Assembly: GCF_019468465.1 (NCBI RefSeq) | Contig: NZ_CP080519.1 | Span: forward strand, 7,247,001-7,311,000 | Source: Amycolatopsis sp. DSM 110486 | Lineage (GTDB): Bacteria > Actinomycetota > Actinomycetes > Mycobacteriales > Pseudonocardiaceae | DNA: 64,000 nucleotides | Direction of reading: 5' to 3' | Shown: positions 63,502 to 64,000 of the stretch, piece after piece | How the letters are laid out: each line of letters starts with the position of its first letter | Numbering within the stretch: position 1 is the first letter of the stretch | The notes under the pieces: generated by a model | Told to the model about the DNA's origin: nothing | Databases searched by the model: none | The model's input: the letters and a program-made list of their open reading frames with translations, nothing else | Made by a program: the position numbers and the translations under genes

Positions 63502-64000
63502 TCACTCATCGAGGTAGGTCCGGATCACGGAGAAACGCAGGTATTCGTCGTTGACGTGCGCGACCGTGACGGCCACGGGCAGCTCGTCGGCCCGGATGTG
63601 AGTGTGGCGCAACCGAAGCAACGGCTGCGTCGCCGGGATCTTCAGCGCCGCGGCCACGTCCGGCGGTGGCAGCACCGGCCGGACCTCGGCCACGGAGTAG
63701 CACACCGGCGGGCCGAGGTGGCGCTCCACGAACTCGAACGTCGACTGCGCGGGCTCCAGCGCCCGCGCGTCCTCGCCGAGCAGCCGCACCGGGAAGTGGT
63801 CGACGCTGTGCACCGCGGGCTCACCCGCGGCGGCGAAGACGCGCTCGATCCGCAGCGCCTGCTCGCCGGCCGGGATCTCCAGCGACGCGGCCATGTCCGC
63901 CTCGAGCGCCGCCACCCGCTGGTCGGCCGTGCTCACCGACGCCTCGTGACCGGCTTTCGCGAGCAGGTCCATGAACGCGCCCGCCTCGGCGAGGTTGGCG
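63502..64000 (-). CDS. GntR-family regulator, UTRA domain (5' part outside window)
   Basis: The frame is open to the window edge and stops at 63502, leaving about 165 residues. The visible part is the UTRA effector domain: LEIPAGEQALRIERVFAAAG, then EVRPVLPPPDVAAALKIPAT and LLRLRHTHIRADELPVAVTV. The DNA-binding half lies beyond 64000. An internal ATG at 63972 is not a believable start since coding similarity continues upstream. It is operonic with the MFS gene and the LLM enzyme. Confidence 0.8.
   Translation of the reverse strand, partial: ANLAEAGAFMDLLAKAGHEASVSTADQRVAALEADMAASLEIPAGEQALRIERVFAAAGEPAVHSVDHFPVRLLGEDARALEPAQSTFEFVERHLGPPVCYSVAEVRPVLPPPDVAAALKIPATQPLLRLRHTHIRADELPVAVTVAHVNDEYLRFSVIRTYLDE

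Overview
This 64 kb window is very GC-rich. It has dense codirectional operons, many GTG and TTG starts, 4-base stop/start overlaps (ATGA, GTGA, TTGA) and purine-rich ribosome binding sites. The gene families (F420-type PPOX and luciferase-like enzymes, MLTR-type XRE regulators, an ECF42 sigma factor with a DGPF partner, an MT0933-type antitoxin, an Imm1-like protein) point to a soil actinomycete. Pseudonocardiaceae, Amycolatopsis-like, is my best guess; this is inference from style and gene content, not from a marker gene. No rRNA, tRNA or CRISPR array was seen.

Region 1 (1-9.4 kb) is built around hydroxyproline/proline use. A split aconitase X (large and small subunits) of the type known as cis-3-hydroxy-L-proline dehydratase is followed by two minus-strand genes (an XRE regulator and a quinone oxidoreductase). 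Next come an amidohydrolase and an MFS carrier, then a plus-strand operon of a DapA-family lyase, a 4-hydroxyproline-2-epimerase with both catalytic cysteines, an ornithine-cyclodeaminase-family imine reductase and an FCD-type GntR regulator. Region 2 (9.5-15.9 kb) holds an isocitrate-lyase-family enzyme divergent from a GntR regulator, which is coupled to hyuA, hyuB and an isochorismatase-fold amidase: a hydantoin to N-carbamoyl compound to amine route. A large palindrome lies in the 5' part of hyuA. Region 3 (15.9-20.8 kb) has small stress and monooxygenase proteins and a ubiX-ubiD-bsdD non-oxidative aromatic decarboxylase operon, divergent from a MarR gene across a perfect 14-bp palindrome. 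An alpha-methylacyl-CoA racemase follows.

Region 4 (20.8-26 kb) contains an MFS remnant and a cryptic minus-strand transcription unit: a leaderless 202-codon gene coupled by GTGA overlaps to a 14-codon and then a 34-codon ORF, both ending Ala-Asp-Trp, closed by strong hairpins. A LysR regulator, an MFS exporter, a PPOX protein and a P450 follow. Region 5 (26-39.6 kb) is a phosphorus-scavenging island, all on the minus strand: phnD-phnC-phnE (fused double permease), then phnF-G-H-I-(J-K fusion)-L-M, an inositol-monophosphatase-family phosphatase, an HD-domain PhnZ-like oxygenase and a secreted purple acid phosphatase. PhnJ, the radical SAM C-P lyase, is fused in frame to PhnK, its ATPase partner. 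phnN, phnP and phnO are absent from the window.

Region 6 (40-51.2 kb) has a complete enolase outside its usual neighbourhood, PadR and LysR regulators, two secreted proteins (a trypsin and an SH3-like protein), and a complete dipeptide/oligopeptide ABC operon (BC, fused DF ATPase, A) ended by an intrinsic terminator. Region 7 (51.2-64 kb) carries a Cml-type MFS exporter preceded by four exact-length 16-bp tandem repeats, and a DUF2568 membrane protein preceded by three copies of an 11-bp operator-like palindrome. Next is a 2.24 kb segment bounded by 17-bp inverted repeats and TAA direct repeats that holds a four-cold-shock-domain gene and a complete IS5-family element. After it come an Imm1-like gene, an ECF42/DGPF pair, DinB, aldo/keto reductase, MLTR regulator, a collapsed dehydrogenase gene, a SnoaL-like protein, an F420-type LLM enzyme, an MFS carrier and the 3' part of a GntR/UTRA regulator.
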